A stretch of DNA of 64,000 nt from positions 41,449 to 105,448 of the forward strand of contig NZ_PYCN01000024.1 of the NCBI RefSeq assembly GCF_003062295.1, read 5' to 3'. Shown here piece by piece: positions 48,615 through 57,192 of this stretch. The position numbers and the translations under genes were made by a program. Under the pieces are notes generated by a model. The model ran no database searches. It worked only from the letters and a program-made list of their open reading frames with translations, and was not told the origin of the DNA. Within the stretch, counting starts at the first letter, position 1, and each line of letters begins with the position of its first letter. This stretch comes from Bradyrhizobium algeriense (lineage in GTDB: Bacteria > Pseudomonadota > Alphaproteobacteria > Rhizobiales > Xanthobacteraceae).

Positions 48615-49085
48615 TCAAAATCGCACGGTCATGCCGACATGGCTGCGCGCAAAACCCAGCCGCTCGTAGAATCGCTGCGCGTCGACGCGGGTGTGATGCG
48701 TCAGCAGTTCGACCACTTTGCATCCCCGCGCGCGTGCTTCCACAACCGCCCACTGCACCATCTGCTCGCCGATGCCGCGGCTACGGCAGTGTTTGGCGAC
48801 GCGGACATCCTCGATCAGGCCGCGCGAGGCGCCCTGCGAACTCAGCCCCGGCAGGATGCAGAGCTGCAGGCAGCCGACCACGGCGCCCTCGCCGTCCTCG
48901 GCGACGACGAGCAGGATATTCGGATCGCGCGTGAGCTGCTCGAACGCCGTGAAGTAGGATTGCGGCAGCGGGTCTTCGATCCGCTCACGGACACCGCCGA
49001 GCGGATCGTCCGCCAGCATGGCGACGATGACGCCGACATCCTCGCGGCGGGTACGACGGATGGTGACCTCTGAGATGGCAGACAT
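48615..49085 (-). CDS. GNAT-family N-acetyltransferase
   Basis: 156 residues of the GCN5-related fold: an N-terminal ISEVTIRRTRREDVGVIVAM, central VVAEDGEGAVVGCLQLCILP, and the acetyl-CoA binding motif A (IEDVRVAKHCRSRGIGEQMV, with RxxGIG), followed by the C-terminal CKVVELLTHHTRVDAQRFYE and LGFARSHVGMTVRF. The substrate is not evident; members acetylate small molecules or proteins. Its start at 49085 is 17 bp after the GST gene's end on the same strand, so the two probably share a transcript. Confidence 0.9.
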   Translation of the reverse strand: MSAISEVTIRRTRREDVGVIVAMLADDPLGGVRERIEDPLPQSYFTAFEQLTRDPNILLVVAEDGEGAVVGCLQLCILPGLSSQGASRGLIEDVRVAKHCRSRGIGEQMVQWAVVEARARGCKVVELLTHHTRVDAQRFYERLGFARSHVGMTVRF

Positions 49086-49102
49086 GACAATTTCCGGTGT
49101 GG

Positions 49103-49693
49103 TCAGCGCGCCGGCGGCAGGCCGAGGAATTTTTCGGTCTCGCCGATCCAGCGGCGCACCGCGGCATAGCCGTCGAGGTGAAAGCCGCCTTCATGCGCGA
49201 CGCGGGTATAGGCCAGCAGCGATATGTCGGCGAGCGTGACGGCGTCGCCGGCCAGGAAGGGCGTGATGGCGAGCTGGTGCTCCATCCGCGCCAGCGCCGC
49301 ATAGCCGCGCTTGACCTTGTCGGGGTCGAGATCGGAAACCGGCTTCTTCAAATAGAACATCTGGAAGCGGCAGACGGCGATATACGGCTCATGGCTGTAC
49401 TGTTCCCAGAACAGCCACTCGTCCATCTTCCCTGCCGCGAACGCATCCTGCGGAATGAGACGAGAACCGCGTGCGAGATAACGGATGATGGCGTTGGATT
49501 GCGCCAGCGTGCGGCCGTCGTCGAGTTCGATCGCCGGCACCTGGCCGGCGCCGTTGAGCTTGAGGAACTCCGCGGTGCGCGTCTCGCCCTTCAGCGTATC
49601 GACCGCTATCCAGGTGTAGGGCAGCGCGAGATGGTCGCACACCCACTTCACCTTGAGGCAATTGCCGGAATTGGTATCGCCGTAGACCTTCAT
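49103..49693 (-). CDS. Glutathione S-transferase family protein
   Basis: 196 residues. N-terminal thioredoxin-like GST domain (KVYGDTNSGNCLKVKWVCDH, catalytic Ser/Thr/Asn region near residues 6-9; GQVPAIELDDGRTLAQSNAI with the cis-Pro and Glu/Asp-Ser glutathione contact) and a helical C-terminal domain (FLAGDAVTLADISLLAYTRV, the conserved N-capping box). It likely conjugates or reduces electrophiles with glutathione. ATG at 49693 is chosen because MKVYGDT is the family start; the frame is open to 49723. Leads the GNAT gene. Confidence 0.9.
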   Translation of the reverse strand: MKVYGDTNSGNCLKVKWVCDHLALPYTWIAVDTLKGETRTAEFLKLNGAGQVPAIELDDGRTLAQSNAIIRYLARGSRLIPQDAFAAGKMDEWLFWEQYSHEPYIAVCRFQMFYLKKPVSDLDPDKVKRGYAALARMEHQLAITPFLAGDAVTLADISLLAYTRVAHEGGFHLDGYAAVRRWIGETEKFLGLPPAR

Positions 49694-49772
49694 GCGCCGC
49701 CCTCGTTTACGGCGGCACTGCAACAGGCGGCGGCAAATCTGTCAACGGCGCTGGATGCCGCTGTCGGCGAGA

Positions 49773-50597
49773 TCAGAACTTGTAGCCGAGGCCGGCGCGC
49801 ACCGTATTGATGCTGGTGTCGATCGAAGAGGCAAAGCGAACATATTCCCATTCCGCGCGCAGGAACAGGTTCGATACCAGCATCACTTCGGTGCCGAGGC
49901 CGAACGAATAGCCGTAGATCAAATGGCTATACTGGGCGTCGGTTGCGCTGATATCGAATGGCACATTCTGGAATCCCGGCGCAGCCGCCGGATTGACCTG
50001 AACTCCGAAAACCCGGGCGGTACGAATGATATCGGCCTGCCCCAGCGCTAAGCCGGCGAACATATAAGGAAGGAACGAGCCATACGTGTAGCCGCCGCGC
50101 ACCCGAAGCGTGCCCATGTCGGTGATATTTATCCGCGCAGTCCCTTCATAGGTGACGCTATCGGTATATCCCGAAGGGAGCGTGAAAAACCGCGATATGC
50201 TGCCGGTCTGCGAACCGCCGAACTTGCCGTGCGTGTAGTTCAGTTCAAGGCCCACGACGACGTCGGTCCACTGCGAGTTGAAGCCGACGAATCCGCCGAA
50301 GCCGTGTCCGTGGACCGACACTTTTCCCATAACCGGCCATTCCGATATTCGCTGGACCTGCTCCATCTCCAGGCCGTCCATGAGGCGCGCCGCGACAGTC
50401 CTCGTCGCACCCGTAAAATTCATGTTGGAGGTGCCATAGGCGCCATGTCCGCCGACATAAAAACCTTGCCAGTTCACCGTGCTGGTGCTCAGCCCCTCGG
50501 TGAAGCTGCCGCGGAGAAACGGCAGGTCCGGCATATCGGCCGCCGAGGCGACACTCGCCGCTCCGCACATCACAGCCACCAGCAACAATCGACGCAT
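49773..50597 (-). CDS. Outer-membrane beta-barrel protein, Omp25/31-like
   Basis: 274 residues. Signal peptide (1-19, ASVASA|ADMPDLPFLRG), then alternating amphipathic strands: VNWQGFYVGGHGAYGTSNMN, GFGGFVGFNSQWTDVVVGLE, LRVRGGYTYGSFLPYMFAGL, and a terminal INTVRAGLGYKF with the aromatic end (Phe) used by BAM. It resembles the porin-family barrels of Rhizobiales. The small barrel probably has structural or adhesive roles; function is unproven. A second barrel gene is just upstream (50809). Confidence 0.85.
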   Translation of the reverse strand: MRRLLLVAVMCGAASVASAADMPDLPFLRGSFTEGLSTSTVNWQGFYVGGHGAYGTSNMNFTGATRTVAARLMDGLEMEQVQRISEWPVMGKVSVHGHGFGGFVGFNSQWTDVVVGLELNYTHGKFGGSQTGSISRFFTLPSGYTDSVTYEGTARINITDMGTLRVRGGYTYGSFLPYMFAGLALGQADIIRTARVFGVQVNPAAAPGFQNVPFDISATDAQYSHLIYGYSFGLGTEVMLVSNLFLRAEWEYVRFASSIDTSINTVRAGLGYKF

Positions 50598-50750
50598 CGC
50601 AACACTCCATCGGACACTCTGAACTTGCGTTGATCATCGCCTGTTAACCTTAACCAATCGTTGTCGCGGCATCCAATTGGCGAAATCTTGTCGGAAAGCC
50701 GGCAACATTTTTCGTCAGCCGCTGCATCCGCATCAGCATGCGCCAAAAGC

Positions 50751-50780
50751 AAAACGGCGCGGGAAACTCCCGCGCCGTTC
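50751..50780 (-). terminator. Rho-independent terminator after the 277-residue barrel gene
   Basis: On the minus strand AACGGCGCGGGA - GTT - TCCCGCGCCGTT, a 12-bp stem, is followed by TTGCTTTTGG, 30 bp after the stop at 50809. Confidence 0.8.
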
Positions 50781-50808
50781 GGCAACCGTTAACGAATGGA
50801 AGTCGCGA

Positions 50809-51642
50809 TTAACCTTTGCGGATCAGCGGCGGCGGTGCGTAGACCTGCGGGCTGGTCAGATCCCAGCGCACACCGAGTTTCAGGTCATGCGACGTGATGT
50901 TCTTGAAGGTCATCGGATTGTTGATGCCGTTGGTGCCGTCGAACGCACGAAGGTCGCCCGTCAGGCCGTCGCCCATATCGAGATAGCGATAGGCGAGTTC
51001 GACGGTAAAGTTCGGCGTGACCTTGTAGGCGAGACCGGCATGCGCGGCCCATGCGAAATTCCACTTCGACACGTTGTCGCCGAAGGCGAGACCTGGCAAT
51101 GCGGGGCCAACGCCGCCATTCAGCGCGATGCCCTCGTCGGTGAAACCGTTGATCGCAACCCGCGCGCCGCCGACGCCGGCGCCGATGAACGGGGTGATGC
51201 ACCACCAGGTGCCAAGATCGACATAGGCGTTGGCGAGAACGACCCACTCGTTCTTGGTGGCGTGATAGGTGTCGGTGCCGACGCCACCCACATAGGTGAT
51301 GCGGTCGGTGCCGTGGAATTGCGAGTTGCCGCGGTATTCACCGGTGACATCAGCGCGGAACCAGTTGTTGACCTTGTAACCGACGCCGAGGCCAAAGATG
51401 CCCGCGCTGTTGAAGTTGTTCCTCTGCACCGACGAGGTAAGCGTGGAGTCAAGCGCGTTGTTCAGCCGATCGACGCGCTGGTTACTGAAGCCGATGTCGC
51501 CGCGCAGATACCAGCCGCCAAAATCCTCGACTACCGCCGGCGCATATGCCGGAGGAGGCGCAATGGCCATATCGGCAGCAAACGCCGCCTGGGACAATAA
51601 TGTGGCCGCACCGGCGGCAATGAAAGACTTAACGCTACGCAT
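50809..51642 (-). CDS. Outer-membrane beta-barrel protein, Omp25/31-like (second)
   Basis: 277 residues. Signal peptide 1-22 (LLSQAAFA|ADMAI), a short Pro/Ala/Tyr linker, and barrel strands: DFGGWYLRGDIGFSNQRVDR, GIFGLGVGYKVNNWFRADVT, WWCITPFIGAGVGGARVAIN, FAWAAHAGLAYKVTPNFTVE, LAYRYLDMGDGLTGD and the closing LKLGVRWDLTS. The C-terminal extension PQVYAPPPLIRKG after the last strand is unusual for barrels ending in an aromatic residue, but is seen in Rhizobiales. Function unknown. The ATG at 51642 (MRSVKSFIAAG) directly precedes the signal sequence. Confidence 0.86.
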   Translation of the reverse strand: MRSVKSFIAAGAATLLSQAAFAADMAIAPPPAYAPAVVEDFGGWYLRGDIGFSNQRVDRLNNALDSTLTSSVQRNNFNSAGIFGLGVGYKVNNWFRADVTGEYRGNSQFHGTDRITYVGGVGTDTYHATKNEWVVLANAYVDLGTWWCITPFIGAGVGGARVAINGFTDEGIALNGGVGPALPGLAFGDNVSKWNFAWAAHAGLAYKVTPNFTVELAYRYLDMGDGLTGDLRAFDGTNGINNPMTFKNITSHDLKLGVRWDLTSPQVYAPPPLIRKG

Positions 51643-51932
51643 GGGCTTCGTCCTTTGTCCGGTGAGGCTGACTGCGATGAGCCCCACTTCAAAAACTCAC
51701 GGACGGACGATGGCATTAAATGCTTAAGCGGCGCTTAACCCTAATTTTTAAGGTTGACAATCTATGACTTTTTTCGCGGCGCCGTTTGCGAGTCGAGTGA
51801 CGATGCATTTGCAACACGACAAATGCGACGAAACCGACACAACATCCTAACGATGTGTTGCTGCGCCATTAAGACTTTGTTGATGTCGTGAGCCGCGCCC
51901 TCGCCTCGCGGAAATGCGTCGGCGCGTGTGCT

Positions 51933-53192
51933 TCAACGTACATGTCTCGGCATCTTCGGCAGGAACACCGCGAGCAGGCCGAGCGCGGGCAGGAACGCGC
52001 AGAGGTGATAGACAAAGGCGATCCCGGTGTGATCGGCGAGCTTGCCGAGCACGGCTGCGCCAAGTCCGCCGATGCCGAAGGCGACGCCGAAGAATACGCC
52101 CGAGATCATCCCGAAGCGGTGCGGCATCAGTTCCTGCGCAAACACGATGATCGAAGACGTTGCCGACGAGAGGATGAGGCCGATGAAGACTGTCAGCACA
52201 GCGCTGCCGACGAGACCCGCATATGGCAGCGCCAGCGTGAACGGCAGCGCACCGAGGATGGAGAACCAGATGATGTATTTGCGGCCGAAGCGATCGCCGA
52301 GCGGCCCGCCGAAGAACGCACCCGCCGCGTTGGCGGCAAGGAAGATGAACAGATAAAGCTGCGCCGCCTGGGTCGAGACTTGAAACTTGTCGATCAGATA
52401 GAAGATGTAATAGCTCGACAGGCTCGACACGTAGAGCTGTTTTGAGAACAGCAGCGCGACCAGCACCGCGAGCGCTATTTTCACGCGCCGCGAATCCGGC
52501 AGGTCCGGATGGCGTTCCACCACGGCCGATTTCTTCGTCACGATCTGCGGCTTGTACCAGACGCCGATCCGCCACAGGATCACGATCGCCAGAAACGCGA
52601 TCGATGAAAACCAGGCGATCGAGGGCTGACCGAACGGCACCACGATCAGCGCCGCCAGCACCGGCCCCATCGACGTACCAAAACTGCCGCCGAGTTGAAA
52701 CACCGATTGCGCGAATCCGTAACGCCCGCCCGAAGCGAGACGCGCGATCCGCGCCGACTCCGGATGAAACACCGCCGAGCCGAGGCCTACCAGGGCGGCT
52801 GCGATCAGGATGATGGGATAGAGATGCGCGACGCTGAGCAGCAGCAATCCGAAAAACGTAAAACCCATGCCGATCGCGAGCGAGAACGGCTGCGCCTTCT
52901 TGTCGGTAAAATGCCCGACCAGCGGCTGCAGCAGCGATGCGGTAAACTGGAACGCCAGCGTGATCATGCCGATCTGTCCGTAGTCCAGCGCGTAAGCGTC
53001 CTTCAGAATCGGATAGACCGAGGCAATCAGCGACTGCATGGTGTCGTTGAGGAAATGCGAGAAGCTGATGCCGGTCAGCACGACATAGGCCGGCCCCGCG
53101 ACAGCCGCCTTGACAGCGAGGCCCGGCGCCGCGTCAGGCACGACCACCGGCGCGGTTGGCGTTTCCTCTGAGACGATGACGGGCTTGTTCAA
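51933..53192 (-). CDS. MFS exporter, fosmidomycin-resistance (Fsr) type
   Basis: 419 residues with twelve predicted membrane helices. The long N-terminal cytoplasmic tail (about 35 residues, MNKPVIVSEETPTAPVVVPD) precedes GISFSHFLNDTMQSLIASVY (the FSHxxND motif is an Fsr mark), then VGHFTDKKAQP, SAVFHPESARIARLASGGRY, and the second-half GPLGDRFGRKYIIWFSILGA. Fsr exports fosmidomycin in E. coli; physiological substrates of homologues are unknown. It is monocistronic, about 145 bp downstream of glmM on the same strand. Confidence 0.9.
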   Translation of the reverse strand: MNKPVIVSEETPTAPVVVPDAAPGLAVKAAVAGPAYVVLTGISFSHFLNDTMQSLIASVYPILKDAYALDYGQIGMITLAFQFTASLLQPLVGHFTDKKAQPFSLAIGMGFTFFGLLLLSVAHLYPIILIAAALVGLGSAVFHPESARIARLASGGRYGFAQSVFQLGGSFGTSMGPVLAALIVVPFGQPSIAWFSSIAFLAIVILWRIGVWYKPQIVTKKSAVVERHPDLPDSRRVKIALAVLVALLFSKQLYVSSLSSYYIFYLIDKFQVSTQAAQLYLFIFLAANAAGAFFGGPLGDRFGRKYIIWFSILGALPFTLALPYAGLVGSAVLTVFIGLILSSATSSIIVFAQELMPHRFGMISGVFFGVAFGIGGLGAAVLGKLADHTGIAFVYHLCAFLPALGLLAVFLPKMPRHVR

Positions 53193-53339
53193 GGGCGTAT
53201 TCCCGAAAAGAATCGCGAGACAGGCAATGTCTCGTGTTCTACGGCCGGGCCATCGTCGCGACCAGCATCAATAGCTTATGGCTGCGATGCGTTGCCGCAC
53301 CACCGATCAGCAATCGCGCACCATCAAAATAAAGCTGGC

Positions 53340-54686
53340 TTATGCCGCCGCAGCGTGACCGAGCGCGGTGACGATCTGATCGACGACATCCTCGACCAGG
53401 ATGCGGTCGTCGCCCTCGCCCATCACGCGGATCACGGGCTCGGTGCCGGACGAACGGACCAGCAACCGGCCGTGGCCGTTGAGGCGATTCTCGCCGTCCA
53501 TGATCGCCGATTTCACCTCGGCATGGTCGAGCGGCTTGCCGCTGCGGTAGCGTACGTTCTTCAGGATCTGCGGCAGCGGATCGAAACGGCGGCAGACCTC
53601 CGACACCGGCCGGCGAAGTTTTTGCACCACGGCCAGCACCTGCAGCGCAGCAACGAAGCCGTCGCCTGTGGTGGCGTAGTCGGAGAGAATGATATGGCCC
53701 GAAGGCTCGCCGCCGAGATTGTAACCCTGCTTGAGCATCTGCTCGAGCACGTAGCGGTCGCCGACCGGCGTGCGCACCATGCCGATGCCCTGCCCTTCGA
53801 GGAAACGTTCGAGCCCGAGATTCGACATCACGGTGGCGACGATGCCGGGCTTCGAGAGCCGGCCGTCTTCCTTCCAGCTTTGCGCGATCACCGCGAGCAA
53901 CTGGTCGCCATCGACGACGTGGCCACGCTCGTCGACCAGGATGACGCGATCGGCGTCGCCGTCGAGCGCGATGCCGATATCGGCGCGCATCTCGCGCACC
54001 TTTTTCGCCAGCGCCTCCGGCGAGGTCGAGCCGCATTCCTTGTTGATGTTGAATCCGTCGGGTTCGACGCCGATCGCGATGACGTCGGCGCCCAGTTCCC
54101 ACAGCGCTTCCGGCACCACCTTGTAGGCCGCACCGTGCGCGCAATCGATCACCACGCGCAGGCCGTCGAGCGAGAGCTCGCGTGGCAGCGTGCGCTTGGC
54201 GAATTCGATGTAGCGGTCATGGACGCCGTCGATGCGGCGGGCGCGCCCGAGGCTGGCGCTCTGCGCGAGGCGACGGTCGATCGGCTCGTCGAGCAACTGC
54301 TCGATCTGCTTTTCGACGTCGTCGGAAAGCTTGAAGCCCTGCGGACCGAACAACTTGATACCGTTGTCCTCGAACAGATTGTGGGAAGCTGAAATCATCA
54401 CGCCGAGATCGGCGCGCATCGACTTGGTCAGCATCGCGACCGCCGGCGTCGGCATCGGGCCGAGCAGCAGCACATCCATGCCGACCGAGGTGAAGCCGGC
54501 CACCATGGCGTATTCGATCATGTAGCCGGAGAGACGCGTGTCCTTGCCGATGACGACGCGGTGGCGATGCTCGCCGCGCTGGAACACCAGGCCGGCCGCC
54601 TGCCCCACCTTGAGCGCGAGCTCCGGCGTGATCAACCCGTTGGCGCGGCCCCGAATTCCGTCGGTACCGAAATATTTGCGGCTCAT
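53340..54686 (-). CDS. glmM: Phosphoglucosamine mutase
   Basis: Converts glucosamine-6-phosphate to glucosamine-1-phosphate for peptidoglycan and LPS. 448 residues, the family length. The start MSRKYFGTDGIRGRANGLIT is exact for GlmM. Active-site Ser101 in ISASHN, the metal loop DGDADRVI, the EPSGHI sugar loop and the C-terminal phosphate-binding RSSGTEPVIRVMGEG are present. On the minus strand between fsr and the small gene at 54898. About 210 bp upstream contain no repeats. Usual alphaproteobacterial partners (ftsH, folP) are not in the window. Confidence 0.97.
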   Translation of the reverse strand: MSRKYFGTDGIRGRANGLITPELALKVGQAAGLVFQRGEHRHRVVIGKDTRLSGYMIEYAMVAGFTSVGMDVLLLGPMPTPAVAMLTKSMRADLGVMISASHNLFEDNGIKLFGPQGFKLSDDVEKQIEQLLDEPIDRRLAQSASLGRARRIDGVHDRYIEFAKRTLPRELSLDGLRVVIDCAHGAAYKVVPEALWELGADVIAIGVEPDGFNINKECGSTSPEALAKKVREMRADIGIALDGDADRVILVDERGHVVDGDQLLAVIAQSWKEDGRLSKPGIVATVMSNLGLERFLEGQGIGMVRTPVGDRYVLEQMLKQGYNLGGEPSGHIILSDYATTGDGFVAALQVLAVVQKLRRPVSEVCRRFDPLPQILKNVRYRSGKPLDHAEVKSAIMDGENRLNGHGRLLVRSSGTEPVIRVMGEGDDRILVEDVVDQIVTALGHAAAA

Positions 54687-54897
54687 GTGACCCCCAGCAT
54701 TTCGGGGCTTCTTCAGGCCATAATAGCCAGGAATCCCCGAACGCGCTCCATGGTAGCGTGCAGCCGTTATAATCCCTCAGCCGCCAAAATGGCTTCAAAA
54801 AATATGATGAATCATTACGGCCATCGCGACCGTTTTCATGTATAACCAATTGTTATAACTTGATATTTTTAAAAACAGGCTGCGCCGGGCCGAAGCG

Positions 54898-55077
54898 CTA
54901 GTCCCGCCGCTTGACGTGATGGTCGCCCTTCGAGGGCGGCGGCTGGGTGACACTGACCGGGTCGGAGGCCGGAAAGGTCTCCTCCAGCCCCTCCTCCAAG
55001 GCTTCGTCCAACCGGCGCTTTTCTGCGCGATCCTGTGAGCCGGCGTCGGTACTGGAAACTTTGCGCGGTCCGGTCAT
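54898..55077 (-). CDS. Conserved small acidic protein (59 aa)
   Basis: No known function. The 59-residue product begins MTGPRKVSSTDAGSQDRAEK, has a short acidic helical core (RRLDEALEEGLEETFPASDP) and a basic tail (KGDHHVKRRD). The EETFPASDPVSVTQP core is a conserved motif of a small protein family of Rhizobiales. No membrane segment or signal peptide. It faces lldD divergently (110 bp). ATG at 55077 chosen because the conserved part starts soon after; an upstream Met would add 51 unrelated residues. Confidence 0.65.
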   Translation of the reverse strand: MTGPRKVSSTDAGSQDRAEKRRLDEALEEGLEETFPASDPVSVTQPPPSKGDHHVKRRD

Positions 55078-55186
55078 GGCATGTCCTTGCCTGGGCAATG
55101 GCGCCGCGAGATGCAATTTGGCTCGCCAACCAACCATGATAGATGACAACACAACGAAGGAATTCAAGAAGGGCCGGGACACGTCC

Positions 55187-56323
55187 ATGAAACACATCAC
55201 CTGCATCGAAGATCTGCGCCAGCTGCACAAGCGCCGCGTTCCGAAGGCCTTCTTCGACTATTGCGACCGCGGCTCCTATACCGAGGATACGCTGCGCGCC
55301 AATTCCGAGGATCTTGCGCAGATCAAGTTCCGCCAGCGTATCCTGGTCGACGTATCGAAGCGCGACCTCTCCACCACGATCCTCGGCGAGCCCGCCGCGA
55401 TGCCGCTGATCCTGGCTCCCGTCGGCCTGCTCGGCATGCAGCATGGCGATGGCGAGATTCATGCCTGCCGCGCCGCCCAGGCCGCCGGCATTCCCTTCAC
55501 CCAGAGCACGATGTCGATCTGTTCGATCGAGGATATCGCAGCCAGCGTCGACAAGCCGTTCTGGTTCCAGCTCTACGTGATGAAGGACCGCGGATTCATC
55601 AAATCGCTGATCGAGCGCGCGATCGCGGCGAAATGCTCGGCGCTGGTGTTGACCGTCGATCTGCAGGTGATCGGGCAGCGCCACCAGGACATCAAGAACG
55701 GCATGTCGGTGCCGCCGGAATGGTCGCTGTCGAAACTGCTCGACTTCGCCAGCAAGCCGTCATGGGTCGCCGGCGTGATGCGCGGCAAGCGCCGCAGCTT
55801 CGGCAACATCGTCGGCCACGTCAAAGGCACCGAGGATCTCACCAAGCTTTCTGAATGGACGGCGTCGCAGTTCGACACCTCGCTGAACTGGAAGGACATC
55901 GACTGGATCCGCTCGATCTGGCCCGGCAAGCTGATCCTCAAAGGCATTTTGGACGTCGAGGACGCCGAGCTCGCTGCGAAAACCGGCGCGCAGGCGCTGG
56001 TGGTGTCCAACCATGGCGGCCGTCAGCTCGACGGCGCGCCGTCGTCGATCGAGGTGCTGCCCGAGATCGTCGACACGGTCGGTTCGAAGATTGAAATCAT
56101 GTTCGACGGCGGCATCCGCACCGGCATGGACGTGGTCCGCGCGCTCGCGCTCGGCGCCAAATCCTGCATGATCGGCCGCGCCTATGCCTATGGCCTCGGC
56201 GCCGGCGGCGAAGCCGGCGTCACCAAGGCGCTCGACATCCTCGCCAAGGAAATGCTCACGACAATGGGATTGTGCGGCGTCAACACGATTGCCGAGATCG
56301 ACGACAACGTGCTGGCGGTGTAA
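55187..56323 (+). CDS. lldD: FMN-dependent L-lactate dehydrogenase
   Basis: 378 residues. Oxidises L-lactate to pyruvate at the inner membrane in the LldD family. Motifs: KRRVPKAFFDYCDRGSYTED, LAPVGLLGMQHGDGEIHACR, FWFQLYVMKDRGFIKSLIER, LTVDLQVIGQRHQDIKNGMS, ILKGILDVEDAELA (catalytic Lys), SNHGGRQLDGAPSS (catalytic His/Arg) and DGGIRTGMDVVRALALGAKS. ATG at 55187 (MKHITCIEDL) is the family start; an in-frame ATG at 55136 lacks a ribosome site. Compared with the 15266 enzyme it is closer to true LldD. Lactate as substrate is inferred from family. Confidence 0.9.
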   Translation: MKHITCIEDLRQLHKRRVPKAFFDYCDRGSYTEDTLRANSEDLAQIKFRQRILVDVSKRDLSTTILGEPAAMPLILAPVGLLGMQHGDGEIHACRAAQAAGIPFTQSTMSICSIEDIAASVDKPFWFQLYVMKDRGFIKSLIERAIAAKCSALVLTVDLQVIGQRHQDIKNGMSVPPEWSLSKLLDFASKPSWVAGVMRGKRRSFGNIVGHVKGTEDLTKLSEWTASQFDTSLNWKDIDWIRSIWPGKLILKGILDVEDAELAAKTGAQALVVSNHGGRQLDGAPSSIEVLPEIVDTVGSKIEIMFDGGIRTGMDVVRALALGAKSCMIGRAYAYGLGAGGEAGVTKALDILAKEMLTTMGLCGVNTIAEIDDNVLAV

Positions 56324-56347
56324 GGCGGATTAGCACGATCCCGCAAC

Positions 56348-56393
56348 GGGTCGTCCCCGCCCAGTGCGCAATTGCGCTCGGGCGCGGGGACCC
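56348..56393. repeat. Palindromic repeat, family E (imperfect copy)
   Basis: GGGTCGTCCCCGCC...GGCGCGGGGACCC around the core AGTGCGCAATTGCGCT. It shares the core and outer arms with the perfect 44-bp palindrome at 57105-57148. The two copies flank the Gly-rich gene. Confidence 0.8.
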
Positions 56394-56503
56394 ATATGCC
56401 GCGGCCCTTCGGTTAAGCGATGCGGTAGACGCCTTCCATCCACAGTAAGCAATTATGCTTGTGGGTCCCTGCTTTCGCGGGACGACTCGCGAATGGAGCG
56501 CAA

Positions 56504-56530
56504 CCTTCCTTCTCCCCTTGTGGGAGAAGG
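56504..56530. repeat. Single hairpin of family B
   Basis: CCTTCTCCCC...-type arms (CCTTCTCCCCTTGTGGGAGA AGG in one unit), downstream of the Gly-rich gene's stop at 56573 on the minus strand. It may act as its 3' structure. Confidence 0.7.
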
Positions 56531-56572
56531 AAAGTACGTAGCGCATTGACCGCGTCAGGCTCCCGGCGTGTG

Positions 56573-56926
56573 TCAGTATCGATACTGGCCGCAGATATAG
56601 TTGCCGTACGCGTCGTAGCAGTTGTTGTAAGCGCCGTAGGCGCCGTAGGCCGCGGCACCAACCGCTGCGGCCCCCACCGCCGCCGCGCCGTATCCGCGAC
56701 GTGGATAATACCCTCCCCGGTAACCATATCCGGGCCGCGCTACGCGACCGGCATGAACGGCTCCACCTCGGTAAACGCCTCCGGCTCGGACGGCGCCGCC
56801 GTGGAACCCTCCACCGCCTCGGTACCCGCCACCACCACCCCCACGGCGCGCGAACGCGTCATCCGGGATAAGGCTGGCCGTAACCAGAACGAGTGCTGCA
56901 AGAACCGGTAGAACATAGCGAAACAT
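56573..56926 (-). CDS. Gly/Tyr-rich secreted protein (117 aa)
   Basis: Signal peptide 1-26 (VLAALVLVTASLIPDDAFAR|RGGG). The mature part is low complexity: a GGGGGGYRGGGGFHGGAVRA run, several GGAVxAGR units, GYGYRGGYYPRRGYG, then an Ala/Val tract and a C-terminal NNCYDAYGNYICGQYRY with two Cys. No function known; glycine-rich secreted proteins like this may be surface-associated. Start at 56926 is set by the signal peptide and by AGGAAGGAACCACC upstream. A FixK-type box lies about 100 bp upstream (57026-57039), suggesting oxygen-limited expression. Confidence 0.75.
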   Translation of the reverse strand: MFRYVLPVLAALVLVTASLIPDDAFARRGGGGGGYRGGGGFHGGAVRAGGVYRGGAVHAGRVARPGYGYRGGYYPRRGYGAAAVGAAAVGAAAYGAYGAYNNCYDAYGNYICGQYRY

Positions 56927-57025
56927 GGTGGTTCCTTCCTGTCGATTGGGCCCGAGCGTTCGGACAGCAATCAACCCAATTCGCATCCACCCCCTGGCAG
57001 GGTTCGACTCTGACTGAACTCGCGC

Positions 57026-57039
57026 TTGACCTAGATCAA
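57026..57039. promoter_or_regulatory. FixK/FNR-type box upstream of the Gly-rich gene
   Basis: TTGAC-CTAG-ATCAA, matching the FixK2/FNR pattern TTGAT-N4-ATCAA at nine of ten fixed bases and near-palindromic. The centre is 106 bp upstream of the ATG at 56926 on the minus strand. Confidence 0.5.
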
Positions 57040-57104
57040 GGCTCTGGCGGGATGACGAAGTTCCGCCTTGGCCGGAATGTGATGGCGGCGAAGCAAACTC
57101 TACC

Positions 57105-57148
57105 GTCGTCCCCGCCTAGTGCGCAATTGCGCACTAGGCGGGGACGAC
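57105..57148. repeat. Perfect 44-bp palindrome, family E
   Basis: Two 22-nt arms with no spacer, centre between 57126 and 57127 (core AGTGCGCAATTGCGCACT). Every base of the left arm is complementary to the right arm. Confidence 0.95.
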
Positions 57149-57192
57149 CCGTTGAGAGAGTTCGCTATTGGGCTTTAGCCACGGGACAGTCC

